Positions 44,156 through 57,804 are shown, numbered from the stretch's first letter. The stretch: DNA of 64,000 nt from Muribaculum intestinale (GCF_002201515.1 NZ_CP021421.1:1798001-1862000), one strand, 5' to 3'. Notes: generated by a model from the sequence alone, not told the origin. Program-made: numbers and translations.

Positions 44156-45670
44156 ATGGCAAAGAAAGCACTTCTTATGATACTCGACGGATGGGGCATC
44201 GGCAACCATTCGAAGGGTGACGTGATATTCAACACACCTACGCCCTATTGGGACTATCTTGTAAGCACATATCCTCATTCACAGCTTCAGGCATCGGGAG
44301 AGAATGTAGGTCTGCCCGACGGGCAGATGGGCAACTCGGAGGTCGGCCATCTTAATATCGGTGCAGGACGCGTGGTATATCAGGACCTTGTGAAAATCAA
44401 CAAGGCATGCAAGGACGGCTCGATACTTAAGAATCCAGAAATAGTAAACGCATTCGGCTATGCACGCGACAACAGAAAGGCCATACACTTCATGGGCCTG
44501 ACTTCAAATGGCGGTGTACACTCTTCGCTTGACCATCTTTTTGCTTTGTGCGACATAGCCAAGGAGTATGGCTTGGAGAAAGTATATATCCACTGCTTTA
44601 TGGATGGCCGTGACACAGACCCCCGTAGCGGAAAGGGATTTATCGAGGAACTTGAAGCCCATTGCGCCAAATCGACCGGAAAGATTGCCTCGATTATCGG
44701 TCGCTATTATGCCATGGACCGCGACAAGCGCTGGGAGCGTGTCAAGGAGGCTTATGACCTGCTTGTAAACGGTGTGGGCAAAAAGAGCTCTGATATGGTA
44801 AAAGCCATGCAGGAGTCGTATGAAGCCGATGTCACCGACGAGTTTGTTAAGCCGATTGTAAACGAGACTGTCGACGGGACAATCAAAGATGGCGATGCTG
44901 TAATCTTCTTCAACTATCGCAATGACCGTGCCAAGGAGCTGACAACCGTACTTACTCAGCATGATATGCCTGAGGCCGGAATGCACACAATTCCCAATCT
45001 GCAATATTATTGCATGACTCCATATGATGCATCGTTTACAGGTGTGCATATTCTTTTCGACAAAGAGAATGTGACCAACACTCTGGGCGAGTATCTTTCA
45101 TCGCTTGACAAGAAGCAGCTCCATATCGCTGAGACAGAGAAGTATGCCCATGTGACATTCTTCTTCAATGGAGGTCGTGAGGCCCCCTACGAGGGTGAGG
45201 AGCGCATACTTGTGGCATCGCCCAAGGTAGCCACTTACGACCTCAAGCCTGAAATGAGCGCCTATGAGGTGAAGGACAAACTTGTGGATGCAATCAAGAG
45301 CCGTGAATATGACTTTATAGTTGTCAACTATGCTAACGGCGACATGGTGGGCCATACCGGTGTGTATGAGGCTATAGAGAAAGCCGTAAAGGCGGTCGAC
45401 GAGTGTGTCAAGGACACCGTTGAAGCTGCAAAGGCTGCCGATTATGAGGTCATCATTATTGCTGATCATGGTAATGCAGACAATGCAATCAATGCTGACG
45501 GCACTCCTAATACTGCACATTCGCTCAACCCTGTGCCCTGTATCTATGTGACAGAGCGCAAGGATGCACATGTGGAGGATGGTCGTCTGGCGGATGTGGC
45601 GCCCACTATCCTAAAGATTATGGGTATAGCTCAGCCTTCGGAAATGACCGGCCATGCTTTGATTGGCTGA
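44156..45670 (+). CDS. gpmI: 2,3-bisphosphoglycerate-independent phosphoglycerate mutase
   Basis: A 504-residue manganese-dependent enzyme of glycolysis that interconverts 3- and 2-phosphoglycerate. The alkaline-phosphatase-like metal site is complete: Asp11 in [10 protein letters not shown], the phospho-serine Ser61 in [16 protein letters not shown], and [12 protein letters not shown] and TAHSLNPVP near the end. The inserted transferase domain (about 80-310) has [22 protein letters not shown] and GRYYAMDRD. Length is normal. It is a single-gene unit with its own promoter and terminator. Confidence 0.97.
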   Translation: MAKKALLMILDGWGIGNHSKGDVIFNTPTPYWDYLVSTYPHSQLQASGENVGLPDGQMGNSEVGHLNIGAGRVVYQDLVKINKACKDGSILKNPEIVNAFGYARDNRKAIHFMGLTSNGGVHSSLDHLFALCDIAKEYGLEKVYIHCFMDGRDTDPRSGKGFIEELEAHCAKSTGKIASIIGRYYAMDRDKRWERVKEAYDLLVNGVGKKSSDMVKAMQESYEADVTDEFVKPIVNETVDGTIKDGDAVIFFNYRNDRAKELTTVLTQHDMPEAGMHTIPNLQYYCMTPYDASFTGVHILFDKENVTNTLGEYLSSLDKKQLHIAETEKYAHVTFFFNGGREAPYEGEERILVASPKVATYDLKPEMSAYEVKDKLVDAIKSREYDFIVVNYANGDMVGHTGVYEAIEKAVKAVDECVKDTVEAAKAADYEVIIIADHGNADNAINADGTPNTAHSLNPVPCIYVTERKDAHVEDGRLADVAPTILKIMGIAQPSEMTGHALIG

Positions 45671-45685
45671 TTATAAAATTGTTAT

Positions 45686-45736
45686 AAAGATAAATCCTCC
45701 CATTTACAGCTATTGTAGAGGGGAGGATTTGTCTTT
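45686..45736 (+). terminator. Terminator of gpmI
   Basis: A 16-base stem with one G-U pair (45686-45701 with 45721-45736, core AATCCTCCC/GGGAGGATT) and a 19-base loop, starting 15 bases after the stop. Confidence 0.75.
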
Positions 45737-45884
45737 ATGGCAATATTCTTGAGGATATAATCGGGCGATATGGCATAAGTTGCCGTTGGAAGTCGGTTTG
45801 CTGGCAAATTGCTGGATTGAACTGCATATTTTTGTTTTGTACTATAAAATATTGTTAAAAGTATAGCAATTTGTATGAGAATAT

Positions 45885-45915
45885 TTTGTGGGATATCATT
45901 AAATGCTTAAATTTG
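45885..45915 (+). promoter_or_regulatory. Promoter of a candidate small RNA
   Basis: TTTG (45885-45888), 19 bases, TAAATTTG (45908-45915): an exact consensus promoter with no protein gene behind it. The expected start is near 45921. Confidence 0.72.
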
Positions 45916-45920
45916 CATCG

Positions 45921-45987
45921 TGTTTTTCATGGTATTAGATTTAAGGTTAACTAAGATTGATTGTCGGGATGACAATCAATTTTTTTT
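45921..45987 (+). ncRNA. Candidate small RNA of about 67 nt
   Basis: Between a consensus promoter and a strong intrinsic terminator lies a unit of about 67 bases with no credible reading frame. The terminator is ATTGATTGTC / GACAATCAAT (45956-45965, 45971-45980), a perfect ten-base stem with GGGAT loop, followed by seven more T residues; weaker pairs can extend the stem by three. The 35 bases before the hairpin are A/T-rich and could be a single-stranded pairing region. An ATG at about 45930 opens a 24-codon frame that runs through the terminator and is unlikely to be used. Function is unknown. The next gene on either side is gpmI (with its own terminator) and the radical SAM gene. Confidence 0.55.
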
Positions 45988-46258
45988 ATACCTTTATGTC
46001 TGATTTGATGATGCGTTATTTTATGGCATCATATATGTGCTCCGACGGCAGATATTTTTGATCGGAATATTTTTATGAGAGTTAGTTATTTTGCATCGAT
46101 ATCCATATGTGCATTAACAGATAGACACATATGTAAATCTGGTGACATGGATGTGTAATTATGCACGGCTTGATATGGGTGTTGCCTGTATCAGATATAT
46201 TATTGCCTTTTTTGCTTGTAATAAATCTATTTCGGGGCATTCTCTCACAAATTTTTGC
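45988..46258. other. A/T-rich intergenic stretch with one hairpin
   Basis: Nothing gene-like is supported here. One inverted repeat is visible, CATATGTG (46104-46111) and CACATATG (46126-46133), with a 14-base spacer and no T-tract. Short frames of 66-74 codons on both strands have no recognisable composition or start signals. Confidence 0.4.
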
Positions 46259-46266
46259 TATCTTTG
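46259..46266 (+). promoter_or_regulatory. Promoter -7 element of the structured leader / radical SAM gene
   Basis: TATCTTTG, exact TAnnTTTG match. The -33 region is poor. The expected start is near 46272, about 400 bases before the radical SAM ATG. Confidence 0.55.
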
Positions 46267-46271
46267 TGTAG

Positions 46272-46671
46272 TCGGCAGGGAGAAATCTGTTGACTGCAAG
46301 AGGCATTTAGCTTGGTTCTTTATTCTGAAATCGCCAATTTAAGAATTAATCGAAGAACAGGAAGTGAGGAATGCCCCTTTGCTGTGTTCGTATATGTTTG
46401 TGAGCACCCGGTAACGGATGCTCTAACGCCATACACGAGAACGGCGTGGGGTACGTGTATTTTCTCCAATCCTTTCGATTAGCGTGTTTGGCGATACGTA
46501 GAATAAGAGGATTCGGGCAAAATCGGGCTCCGCGCCTTTTGTATATTATCTTAACCGCTGAACCGGGTGGAGCTCATAGGCATGATTACTGCATATGAGA
46601 TTATCGTTGTTGGCAATGTTTCACCTGGATGTCGCAGGTTTGGGTTTGGGAACCGAATTCAGGTATGAGCC
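46272..46671 (+). ncRNA. Long structured leader or independent RNA upstream of the radical SAM gene
   Basis: About 400 bases without a credible reading frame but with many complementary segments. (a) GTCGGCAG/CTGTTGAC (46271-46278, 46287-46294), eight pairs, eight-base loop. (b) A long-range closing stem TTAATCGAA...AGGA (46346-46362) with TCCT...TTCGATTAG (46470-46482). (c) Inside it, GAGCA/TGCTC around CCCGGTAACGGA, and ACGCC/GGCGT. (d) GGGCTCCGC with GTGGAGCTC (about 46525-46533, 46567-46575). (e) ACCTG/CAGGT (46624-46640) near the gene start. Base composition changes sharply from the A/T-rich stretch upstream to mixed composition here, as in functional RNAs. I compared it with tmRNA, RNase P, SRP RNA, cobalamin, TPP and SAM riboswitch cores from memory and found no convincing match. 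Confidence 0.5.
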
Positions 46672-47700
46672 ATGAACATATACCGGATATTGCATTTGGT
46701 AGCGTCAAGGAGAATTCCGGCATCTGTGAAACTTCTTGGTTTATGTATGATGCATCTTGTCGGACGGCGCACTATCGGAATATTCATGGATCCTGTTCTT
46801 TCGTGTAATCTACGTTGTAGAATGTGTTATTTCAGTGATGCTGAAAAACGGAAGTCGATGCATGGCATGATAACAGGAAGCCGCCTTGATGCAGTAGCAC
46901 GTGCGCTGTATCCACGTGCGTTGAAACTACAGATAGGATGTGGCGCCGAACCTACATTATATCGAAATCTTGCCGGGATTGTAAGGCAGGGACATGCTTA
47001 CGGTATCCCCTACATATCGCTAACTACCAACGGTCAGTTGATTGCCTCCGGCTATGTGTCGCTTATAGATCTGGTGAGGGCCGGTCTGAATGAAATAACC
47101 GTCTCGGTACATGGTACGAGTCGGAAAATTTATGAAGAAATGATGCTGGGGGCCACATTTGATCGTCTGTCAGGGCTGATTGATTGCTTGATTGACGTTA
47201 AGAGTGAATTCCCGGGCTTTAAAATACGGATTAACTACACTGTGAATTCAATGAATATGTATGATTTGCAGGGTGATTGTTTCTGGACGCTATGGAAAGG
47301 GCTTGAACTTGATATAGTGCAGCTACGTCCTGTGCAGGATATGGGGCGCACGGATTGGAATGATTTTGATATGGTATCTCTGAAAGAGAACTATGACAGC
47401 ACTATCGGCAATATAATCAGAGGATGCAAGGAGCGTGGGATTACATGTATAGCTCCTGGCAGAGAACAGCTTGATGAGGTGGCTACATTGCAGGATGGTG
47501 TGTCATCGGTGATTGAGGACATTACGTACTGTTATGTGAGTCCGGAGGAATGTTATAAGAGTGATTTCAATCCCGATAATGATACATATGAGAGCTATCA
47601 TAGACGAAATGCTACTGCAATAAAGTTGCTTAAGTCGGTATGGAGTCGAAAGGAACGTATGCGTAATGCAAGCAAAAAACTGAATTATGATTTGAAGTGA
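46672..47700 (+). CDS. Radical SAM protein of unknown substrate
   Basis: A 342-residue enzyme with the canonical cluster motif CNLRCRMCYF (Cys45, Cys49, Cys52) that binds the [4Fe-4S] cluster and S-adenosylmethionine. After it come a GGE-like segment replaced by QIGCGAEPTLYR, ISLTTNGQLI and EITVSVHGTSRKIYEEMM, all usual in the SAM barrel of MoaA/SPASM-type proteins. The C-terminal region has only two close cysteines (YCYVSPEECY), so a full SPASM domain is missing. A basic, hydrophobic N-terminus of about 35 residues may contact the membrane. It follows a 400-base structured leader and has no operon partner, so the target peptide or molecule is unknown. Confidence 0.88.
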   Translation: MNIYRILHLVASRRIPASVKLLGLCMMHLVGRRTIGIFMDPVLSCNLRCRMCYFSDAEKRKSMHGMITGSRLDAVARALYPRALKLQIGCGAEPTLYRNLAGIVRQGHAYGIPYISLTTNGQLIASGYVSLIDLVRAGLNEITVSVHGTSRKIYEEMMLGATFDRLSGLIDCLIDVKSEFPGFKIRINYTVNSMNMYDLQGDCFWTLWKGLELDIVQLRPVQDMGRTDWNDFDMVSLKENYDSTIGNIIRGCKERGITCIAPGREQLDEVATLQDGVSSVIEDITYCYVSPEECYKSDFNPDNDTYESYHRRNATAIKLLKSVWSRKERMRNASKKLNYDLK

Positions 47701-47728
47701 TTGTCGCGGCAGTCTTGAGAATATAATA

Positions 47729-47772
47729 AAGCCGGATGCATGCATAAATTTGTTGTGGCATGCATCCGGCTT
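47729..47772. terminator. Bidirectional terminator between the radical SAM gene and trxA
   Basis: A perfect 15-base stem AAGCCGGATGCATGC (47729-47743) with its complement (47758-47772), 14-base loop, A/T-rich on both outer sides. It lies between converging genes. Confidence 0.85.
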
Positions 47773-47785
47773 GTTATTTATGATT

Positions 47786-48100
47786 TTAAAGCATTGAGTT
47801 CAGCTTGTCGACAAGTGTCGCTTTAGACTGGGAGCCGGCCAGTCGGTCGACGAGTTTGCCATCTTTGAAAAAGAGTATTGTAGGTATTGACATGATGCGG
47901 AACTGCTGGGAGAGGTCCGATTCTTCGTCGACGTTGTATTTTCCGATGTTGGCTTTGTCGCCAAATTCAGCGGCAACTTCATCGATGATGGGAGACATGC
48001 GCACGCATGGACCACACCATGTGGCCCAGCAATCGATAAGTGTAGGACGGGATGAGGCGATGTAGTCGTTGACGTTTTCGTCGGTAAATTGTATTGCCAT
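47786..48100 (-). CDS. trxA: Thioredoxin
   Basis: A 104-residue cytoplasmic redox protein with the active site WCGPC at 28-32 in CWATWCGPCVRM and the cis-proline in SIPTILFF. It has no signal peptide. It starts 45 bases after the dnaE stop in the same direction, an arrangement common in Bacteroidales, and is followed by a shared terminator. It should reduce ribonucleotide reductase, methionine sulfoxide reductase and other disulfides. Confidence 0.96.
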   Translation of the reverse strand: MAIQFTDENVNDYIASSRPTLIDCWATWCGPCVRMSPIIDEVAAEFGDKANIGKYNVDEESDLSQQFRIMSIPTILFFKDGKLVDRLAGSQSKATLVDKLNSML

Positions 48101-48145
48101 GACTTTTTATTGTTGGTTAATGTTTGGGTTTATATTGGATATTGT

Positions 48146-51100
48146 CTATGACTGTACGATGTCGAAGTCTATAGCCATTTCTTCAAGTGTAGTGAGGGAG
48201 TGGCGCGTTACCGGCATCTTTAATGCGGTCGACAGGCGGATAGATCTGTTCAGATCATGGTCATGAATGCGCAGGTATAACGGCGTGCGGTTGTCGGTGG
48301 ATGACTTCATTATGTCGTTCAGCACTCCATGTAGATTTTCATTGATTTGCTCGGTGTCGAGATTCAGTGTGATTCCAGACACGAGTTTTCCTTTTTGCTG
48401 TTCGAGCAGTGTGATTGACGCAATCTGGAATCGGATATCGGAATTGGCAAAGCGACGGCCATAGCGTCCGCGTATTATAATAGGTGTACCCTTTATGCCG
48501 AATTTGCCATAATCAATGTAATCCTGTCCGAATAGTGCAAACTCGGCGCTTGCTGAGTAGTCTTCGATTTTAAGGATTCCGAAAGGACCCTTGCGACCCT
48601 GTTTTATCTGGTAGTCGCAGACGAGGCCGGCAAGAGTCAGTTCGCGGTCTTCTACGGGGCCTTCTTCGTTGAATTCTTTGAGTGTCTGGGAGCATCCGTA
48701 TCTTAATTCGACAAAGTAGGGGTCAAGCGGATGGCCCGAGAGGTACATGCCCACGAGGTCGCGTTCTCGGTCGAGACGTTCTATGTCATTCCAGCGCGGT
48801 GCCGATTTTATCGGTGGCCGTCCGGCAGTGTTCAGCGATTCGTCGAAATCACCGAACAGGGAATTTTCCTGACTACCTTTGGCATTCTGGTAATTCTGCC
48901 CATATCTTGCGAGAAGTTCGGCGAGAGTCTCCCCTTTGTTGTTTGCAAGGAAGAAATCCTCTCTGTTTACTTCAGGGAAGCAGTCGAACGATCCGGAAAG
49001 CGCGAGTCCTTCGAGCGTGCGTCGGTTGAGGGCGGCCTTGTCTACTCGTTCTACAAAATCGTATATCGACTGGAACTGCCCGTCTTTATTTCGTGCTCCG
49101 ATTATTGCGTTTACCACATTGGCGCCGATGCCCTTGATTGCGGCAAGACCGAATCGGATGTTGCCTTTTTTGTTTACACCGAATGCACTGAATGATTCGT
49201 TGACATCGGGGCCTTTTACGTTGATGTGCATCGATTTGCACTCATCCATAAAGTTGGTGAGCTTTGTGATGTCAGTAAGGTTACGGCTGAGCACGGCAGC
49301 CATGTACTCTGCCGGATAATTGGCCTTGAGGTATGCGGTCTGGTAGGCTACCCAGGAATAGCATGTGGCGTGGCTCTTGTTGAAGGCGTATGAAGCAAAT
49401 TTCTCCCAGTCGGCCCATATTTTTTCAAGAACATCAGGCTTGTGGCCGTTTGCCTGACCGCCTTCGAGGAATTTGCCTTTGAGATGATTCATCTTGTCGA
49501 TGAGTTTCTTTCCCATCGCTTTTCGCAGGGTGTCGCTTTCGCCTCGGGTGAAGTTGGCAAGCAGTCGGGAGAGGAGCATGACTTGCTCCTGATATACGGT
49601 CACGCCATATGTATCTTTGAGGTATTTCTCCATCACCGGTATATCGTAGACAATGGGCTGTTTGCCATGTTTTCGGTCGATGAAGTCGGGGATATAAGCC
49701 ATTGGTCCGGGACGGTAGAGGGCGTTCATGGCGATAAGGTCCTCAAATACTGATGGCTGTAGTTCGCGGAGATATTTCTGCATGCCGGGTGATTCAAACT
49801 GGAATGTTCCGGTTGTTCGTCCTTCGCAGTAGAGTTGATAGGTCTTGGAATCGTCGATAGGAATAGTGTCGATATCAATCTCTATGCCGTTGGTGAGGCG
49901 TATGTTGTTTACAGCTTCTTTTATTATCGACAGGGTCTTAAGGCCCAGGAAGTCCATTTTGATAAGTCCGGTTTCCTCGATGACGCACCCTTCGTATTGT
50001 GTGACGAGTAGTTTTGAGCCATCTTTGTCGGTAGCGGTGCTTACGGGTACCCAGTCGGTGATTGGGTCGCGTCCGATGATTACTCCACATGCATGCACAC
50101 CGGTGCCTCGTACATTGCCTTCGAGCTGTCGCGCGAATTTCAGTGTCTCACGTATCTGTGCGCTCGGGCTGTTTAGCTCGGCCTTGAATTCATCTACATA
50201 TTCATAGCAGTTTTTAAGGGTTGGTTTTAGTTCCTTACCGTTGACTTCCGGCATGTGCTTTGGAATCAGTTTGGTGAGACGGTTGCCTTCGGCCACAGGA
50301 AGCTGCTGCACACGAGCCACATCCTTAAGTGCCATTTTTGCAGCCATTGTTCCATAGGTTATGATATGAGCAACCTTGTCGGCGCCATATTTATCGGTAA
50401 CGTATTTCAACACGTCGGCTCTTCCGTCATCATCAAAGTCGATATCGATATCAGGGAGTGAGATTCGGTCGGGGTTGAGGAAGCGTTCGAAAAGGAGGTC
50501 GTATTTCAATGGGTCGAGCTGTGTGATGCCGAGGCAGTAGGCAACCGCTGAGCCGGCGGCAGAACCACGACCCGGGCCGATTGACACGCCTCTGTCGCGG
50601 CCGGCTTGTATGAAATCTTGTACGATGAGGAAGTAACCGGGGAAGCCCATGTTTTTTATTGTGTCCAGTTCGAAGTCGAGACGTTCGCACTGTTCTTTTG
50701 TGGGAGTTCCCCATCGGCGTTTTGCTCCTTCATATGTCAGATAACGCAGATAGTCGTCATTGTCGGTAAAACCGTCGGGTAGTGGGAAGTTTGGCAAGAT
50801 TGGCTTATGGTCAATGGAATATGTAGTCACTTTATCGAGAATTTCCATTGTATTCTCGATGGCTTCGGGGATGTCGGAGAATATATCGTTCATCTCCGAC
50901 TGAGATTTCAGCCATTCTTGCTTAGTATAACGCATGCGCATAGGGTCGTCGACAGCCTTGTTTGTGCTTACGCATATCAGGCGGTCATGTGCGTCGGCAT
51001 CATCTTCGTTTACGAAATGGACATCGTTGGTTGCGACAATTTTGATGTCAAATTTGCGAGCAATACGTATAAGTTCGGGGTTTACTTCCTGCTGTCGTTC

Positions 51101-51784
51101 GAATACTTCTGTGTTTGCACCGGGTAGATTAGTTTTATGGCGCTGGATTTCTATATAGTAATCGTCCCCGAATGTGTCTTTAAACCATTTTACCTGTTTT
51201 TCGGCCTCTTCGATATCTCCTGCTTGTATCAGGCGGGGTATTTCACCTCCAAGGCATGCAGAGCATACGATAAGCCCCTCGTGGTGCTCGGCAAGAGCTT
51301 TCTTGTCGGTACGCGGGTGGGAATAGAAGCCTTCGGTCCATGCCTGTGATACTATTTTTACCAGATTGTGGTAGCCGGTCTCGTTTTTTGCAAGGACTAC
51401 AAGATGTCGGCCGGTGTCTTTTTTGTCGACATGGGTATGCAGAGATTCTTTGGCTACATACATCTCGCATCCAAATATCGGCTTGAATATCTTTGAGTTA
51501 AGGGCGTTTAGCTCTTTTTGAAGGTCTTCGGTTGCATCTTGATTGTTTTGTTCCCGAGCCTGCTCAAGCGATTTTTTAACCTCTTTAATCTGGTCGTTTA
51601 CCTTACTGTTCTTCTTTTTTACATAGTTGTAAAATTCCTTTATTCCGAACATGTTGCCATGATCGGTTATTGCTATTCCGGGCATTCCATCGGAGATAGC
51701 CTTGTCAACTAATGCTGTGACTGATGCCTGTCCGTCGAGAACGGAATACTGAGTGTGTACGTGGAGATGTATGAATGGTGACAT
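48146..51784 (-). CDS. dnaE: DNA polymerase III alpha subunit
   Basis: A 1212-residue replicative polymerase. The N-terminal PHP domain begins FIHLHVHTQYSVLDG and has AITDHGNMFG; a charged coiled-coil-like insert (about 55-95, KVNDQIKEVKKSLEQAREQN) follows early on. Catalytic aspartates of the C-family palm are in LPDIDIDFDDDGR; GPGRGSAAGS and FERFLNPDRIS are also typical. Tandem helix-hairpin-helix and OB-fold (GTPIIIRGRYGRRFAN) regions make up the C-terminal third. Length is near 1150-1250, the DnaE1 size. It is the first gene of dnaE-trxA, with a TAACTTTG element 24 bases upstream. Confidence 0.97.
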   Translation of the reverse strand: MSPFIHLHVHTQYSVLDGQASVTALVDKAISDGMPGIAITDHGNMFGIKEFYNYVKKKNSKVNDQIKEVKKSLEQAREQNNQDATEDLQKELNALNSKIFKPIFGCEMYVAKESLHTHVDKKDTGRHLVVLAKNETGYHNLVKIVSQAWTEGFYSHPRTDKKALAEHHEGLIVCSACLGGEIPRLIQAGDIEEAEKQVKWFKDTFGDDYYIEIQRHKTNLPGANTEVFERQQEVNPELIRIARKFDIKIVATNDVHFVNEDDADAHDRLICVSTNKAVDDPMRMRYTKQEWLKSQSEMNDIFSDIPEAIENTMEILDKVTTYSIDHKPILPNFPLPDGFTDNDDYLRYLTYEGAKRRWGTPTKEQCERLDFELDTIKNMGFPGYFLIVQDFIQAGRDRGVSIGPGRGSAAGSAVAYCLGITQLDPLKYDLLFERFLNPDRISLPDIDIDFDDDGRADVLKYVTDKYGADKVAHIITYGTMAAKMALKDVARVQQLPVAEGNRLTKLIPKHMPEVNGKELKPTLKNCYEYVDEFKAELNSPSAQIRETLKFARQLEGNVRGTGVHACGVIIGRDPITDWVPVSTATDKDGSKLLVTQYEGCVIEETGLIKMDFLGLKTLSIIKEAVNNIRLTNGIEIDIDTIPIDDSKTYQLYCEGRTTGTFQFESPGMQKYLRELQPSVFEDLIAMNALYRPGPMAYIPDFIDRKHGKQPIVYDIPVMEKYLKDTYGVTVYQEQVMLLSRLLANFTRGESDTLRKAMGKKLIDKMNHLKGKFLEGGQANGHKPDVLEKIWADWEKFASYAFNKSHATCYSWVAYQTAYLKANYPAEYMAAVLSRNLTDITKLTNFMDECKSMHINVKGPDVNESFSAFGVNKKGNIRFGLAAIKGIGANVVNAIIGARNKDGQFQSIYDFVERVDKAALNRRTLEGLALSGSFDCFPEVNREDFFLANNKGETLAELLARYGQNYQNAKGSQENSLFGDFDESLNTAGRPPIKSAPRWNDIERLDRERDLVGMYLSGHPLDPYFVELRYGCSQTLKEFNEEGPVEDRELTLAGLVCDYQIKQGRKGPFGILKIEDYSASAEFALFGQDYIDYGKFGIKGTPIIIRGRYGRRFANSDIRFQIASITLLEQQKGKLVSGITLNLDTEQINENLHGVLNDIMKSSTDNRTPLYLRIHDHDLNRSIRLSTALKMPVTRHSLTTLEEMAIDFDIVQS

Positions 51785-51807
51785 TTATTTCTATGGAAAG
51801 TGTTCCC

Positions 51808-51815
51808 CAAAGTTA
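51808..51815 (-). promoter_or_regulatory. Promoter -7 element of dnaE-trxA
   Basis: TAACTTTG on the minus strand, exact -7 match. The sequence 19-21 bases upstream is A/T-rich but lacks TTTG. Confidence 0.5.
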
Positions 51816-52062
51816 CGATTATTTTATCAGATTGTGTTGACAGTTTCGTTAGCGTGGATAGTTAAAATTTATGCACCGCGCAAAAATGTGTACTGTTGTT
51901 TGTGGGCAAGTCGAGAGTCGTTTCTGCATCAAATTAGATACACATATATTATATAAATCAAGCCTTGTGTAAACAAAAGTTAAAATGATTTTGTTATTTA
52001 TTTGAGGGATAATAGTATAGTTTTAAAAGCATGTTTTACGACATAATTTTCTCATCGAAAAA

Positions 52063-52094
52063 TTTGGAGGTAATGTAGAAAGTGTCTAACTTTG
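52063..52094 (+). promoter_or_regulatory. rRNA operon promoter P1
   Basis: TTTG (52063-52066), 20 bases, TAACTTTG (52087-52094). It is followed by GCACTCGC at the expected start, 400 bases before 16S. Confidence 0.8.
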
Positions 52095-52201
52095 CACTCG
52101 CTTTTGAGAAACACCCCACGGGTGAACGACTCAAGGCCGTCCGGCAGAGGCCGAGGCGAGGCAGACGCCAAGAAATAAAAACAAAAATTTCTTCGAAAAA
52201 G

Positions 52202-52234
52202 TTTGGAAGTTAAGAAAGAAAGTTATTAACTTTG
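52202..52234 (+). promoter_or_regulatory. rRNA operon promoter P2
   Basis: TTTG (52202-52205), 21 bases, TAACTTTG (52227-52234). The TTTGGAAGT context echoes P1 (TTTGGAGGT), so the two promoters look like duplicates 139 bases apart. Confidence 0.82.
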
Positions 52235-52492
52235 CAACGCTTTTCGCTTCCGGCCTTCCGGGCCGCAAGGGAGCGTCTGACAAGAACATTGAAAGCATTT
52301 ACAATAGACAAGTAGTACAAGAGAAAGGGTCTGCTGCCGCAACGACGGCGGCATGACATGAAAGTCTCTTAGTCAATTTCTGAGCCAAGCGCAATAAGCG
52401 GTCGGGACATGACACTTCGGGTCGGCGATTCTTTGGTTCACAAACCGCGCAGCGGTCGTGAAAGCAATAGAAAAAACAAAGACAAAATACAT
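52235..52492 (+). other. rRNA leader
   Basis: Transcribed leader of 16S. A hairpin near 52247-52276 has the core GGCCTTCCGGGCC. Just before 16S is ACCGC-GCA-GCGGT (52444-52456), nearly repeated after 16S as ACCGC-GCAA-GCGGT (54041-54054). Being self-complementary, the two copies could form local hairpins or pair with one another across 16S as part of the processing stem. The upstream part 51816-52062 shows no gene; it is A/T-rich and may act as an UP-like region. Confidence 0.5.
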
Positions 52493-54033
<1,541 letters not shown>

Positions 54034-54227
54034 TGGAGCGACCGCGCAAGCGGTGAACTCAGTAAGGAAACGACGACCTCAACGAAGGCAAAACGTCAGC
54101 CGGACCGCAAGGTTTGGCCGGAATGACAGAGAGATGTTTCGGGTCATATCCCGGACTCTTTACTGCTTGGATATTGTTTTTACCTAATACGCATCATCCA
54201 CTCCCGAAGTCGGTGGTTGAAATGCAG

Positions 54228-54301
54228 AGTCTCTTAGCTCAGTTGGTTAGAGCGCCACACTGATAATGTGGAGGTCGGCAGTTCAACTCTGCCAGGGACT
54301 A
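54228..54301 (+). tRNA. tRNA-Ile (GAT)
   Basis: A 74-base cloverleaf in the 16S-23S spacer. The acceptor arms AGTCTCT and AGGGACT pair with one G-U. The D-arm is GCTC...GAGC, and the anticodon arm CCACA-CTGATAA-TGTGG places GAT at 54262-54264. The T-arm has GTTCAAC. The discriminator is A54301 and CCA is not encoded. It is the only tRNA in the spacer; the tRNA-Ala often found beside it is absent. Confidence 0.97.
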
Positions 54302-54450
54302 CGATAACAGGAAGGAGCACATTGACATACTGGAAGCAGTCATGATAAAAGTCATGACAGACAAATCTAAATACGAGTGACCAAATTGGCAAAGTATACT
54401 ACAATATACGGCGGGCTCATCTTATGATGAGTCAAGTCAAAAGACACCAA

Positions 54451-57351
<2,901 letters not shown>

Positions 57352-57495
57352 GGGGAGTATAATCCCCCCAAATAACAAGTGATAGTATACGACAGCAGGA
57401 GTCGTGAGTAAATGATTTGTCATTGCTTCCAGAGTGCTACCGACCTGACCCATACCGGCCGGACGATAAGTACCGGTGACAGGAGAAGATAAAAC

Positions 57496-57606
<111 letters not shown>

Positions 57607-57608
57607 AC

Positions 57609-57652
57609 GACAGAGCCTGATGATACATAATCATCGGGCTCTGTCTTTTTTT
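57609..57652 (+). terminator. rRNA operon terminator
   Basis: A 16-base stem with one G-U pair (57609-57624 with 57630-57645, core GACAGAGCC/GGCTCTGTC), five-base loop, then TTTTTTT. It is a textbook intrinsic terminator. Confidence 0.95.
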
Positions 57653-57804
57653 GTATACCCCGCTCTCATCCTACTGCTCTGTTGTTTCACATGATGTGGC
57701 ATAAGTTGTCCTTGTTGCCTTCGGAATGACTAACTGTCGGGTGTTGCACGTACTCGGCGTCCTCTGGCAATAAGAGTTTGTTTATTATTAAACAGTCTCT
57801 AAGA

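Noticed and set aside
46082..46342. Overlapping 74- and 66-codon frames on opposite strands
   Set aside because: No start signals, no family features, A/T-rich low-information sequence; the plus-strand frame also overlaps the leader promoter.
46360..46440. Resemblance of the leader to a SAM-I riboswitch core (GAGGAAT..CCC, CCGGTAAC, TGCTCTAA)
   Set aside because: Spacing between the pieces is about three times too long and the terminal GATAAGA-type strand is missing; a radical SAM gene is not a usual target.
46330..46500. 6S RNA as identity of the structured region
   Set aside because: The enclosed part forms several separate hairpins rather than the long rod with one central bubble expected of 6S; cannot be fully excluded without a covariance search.
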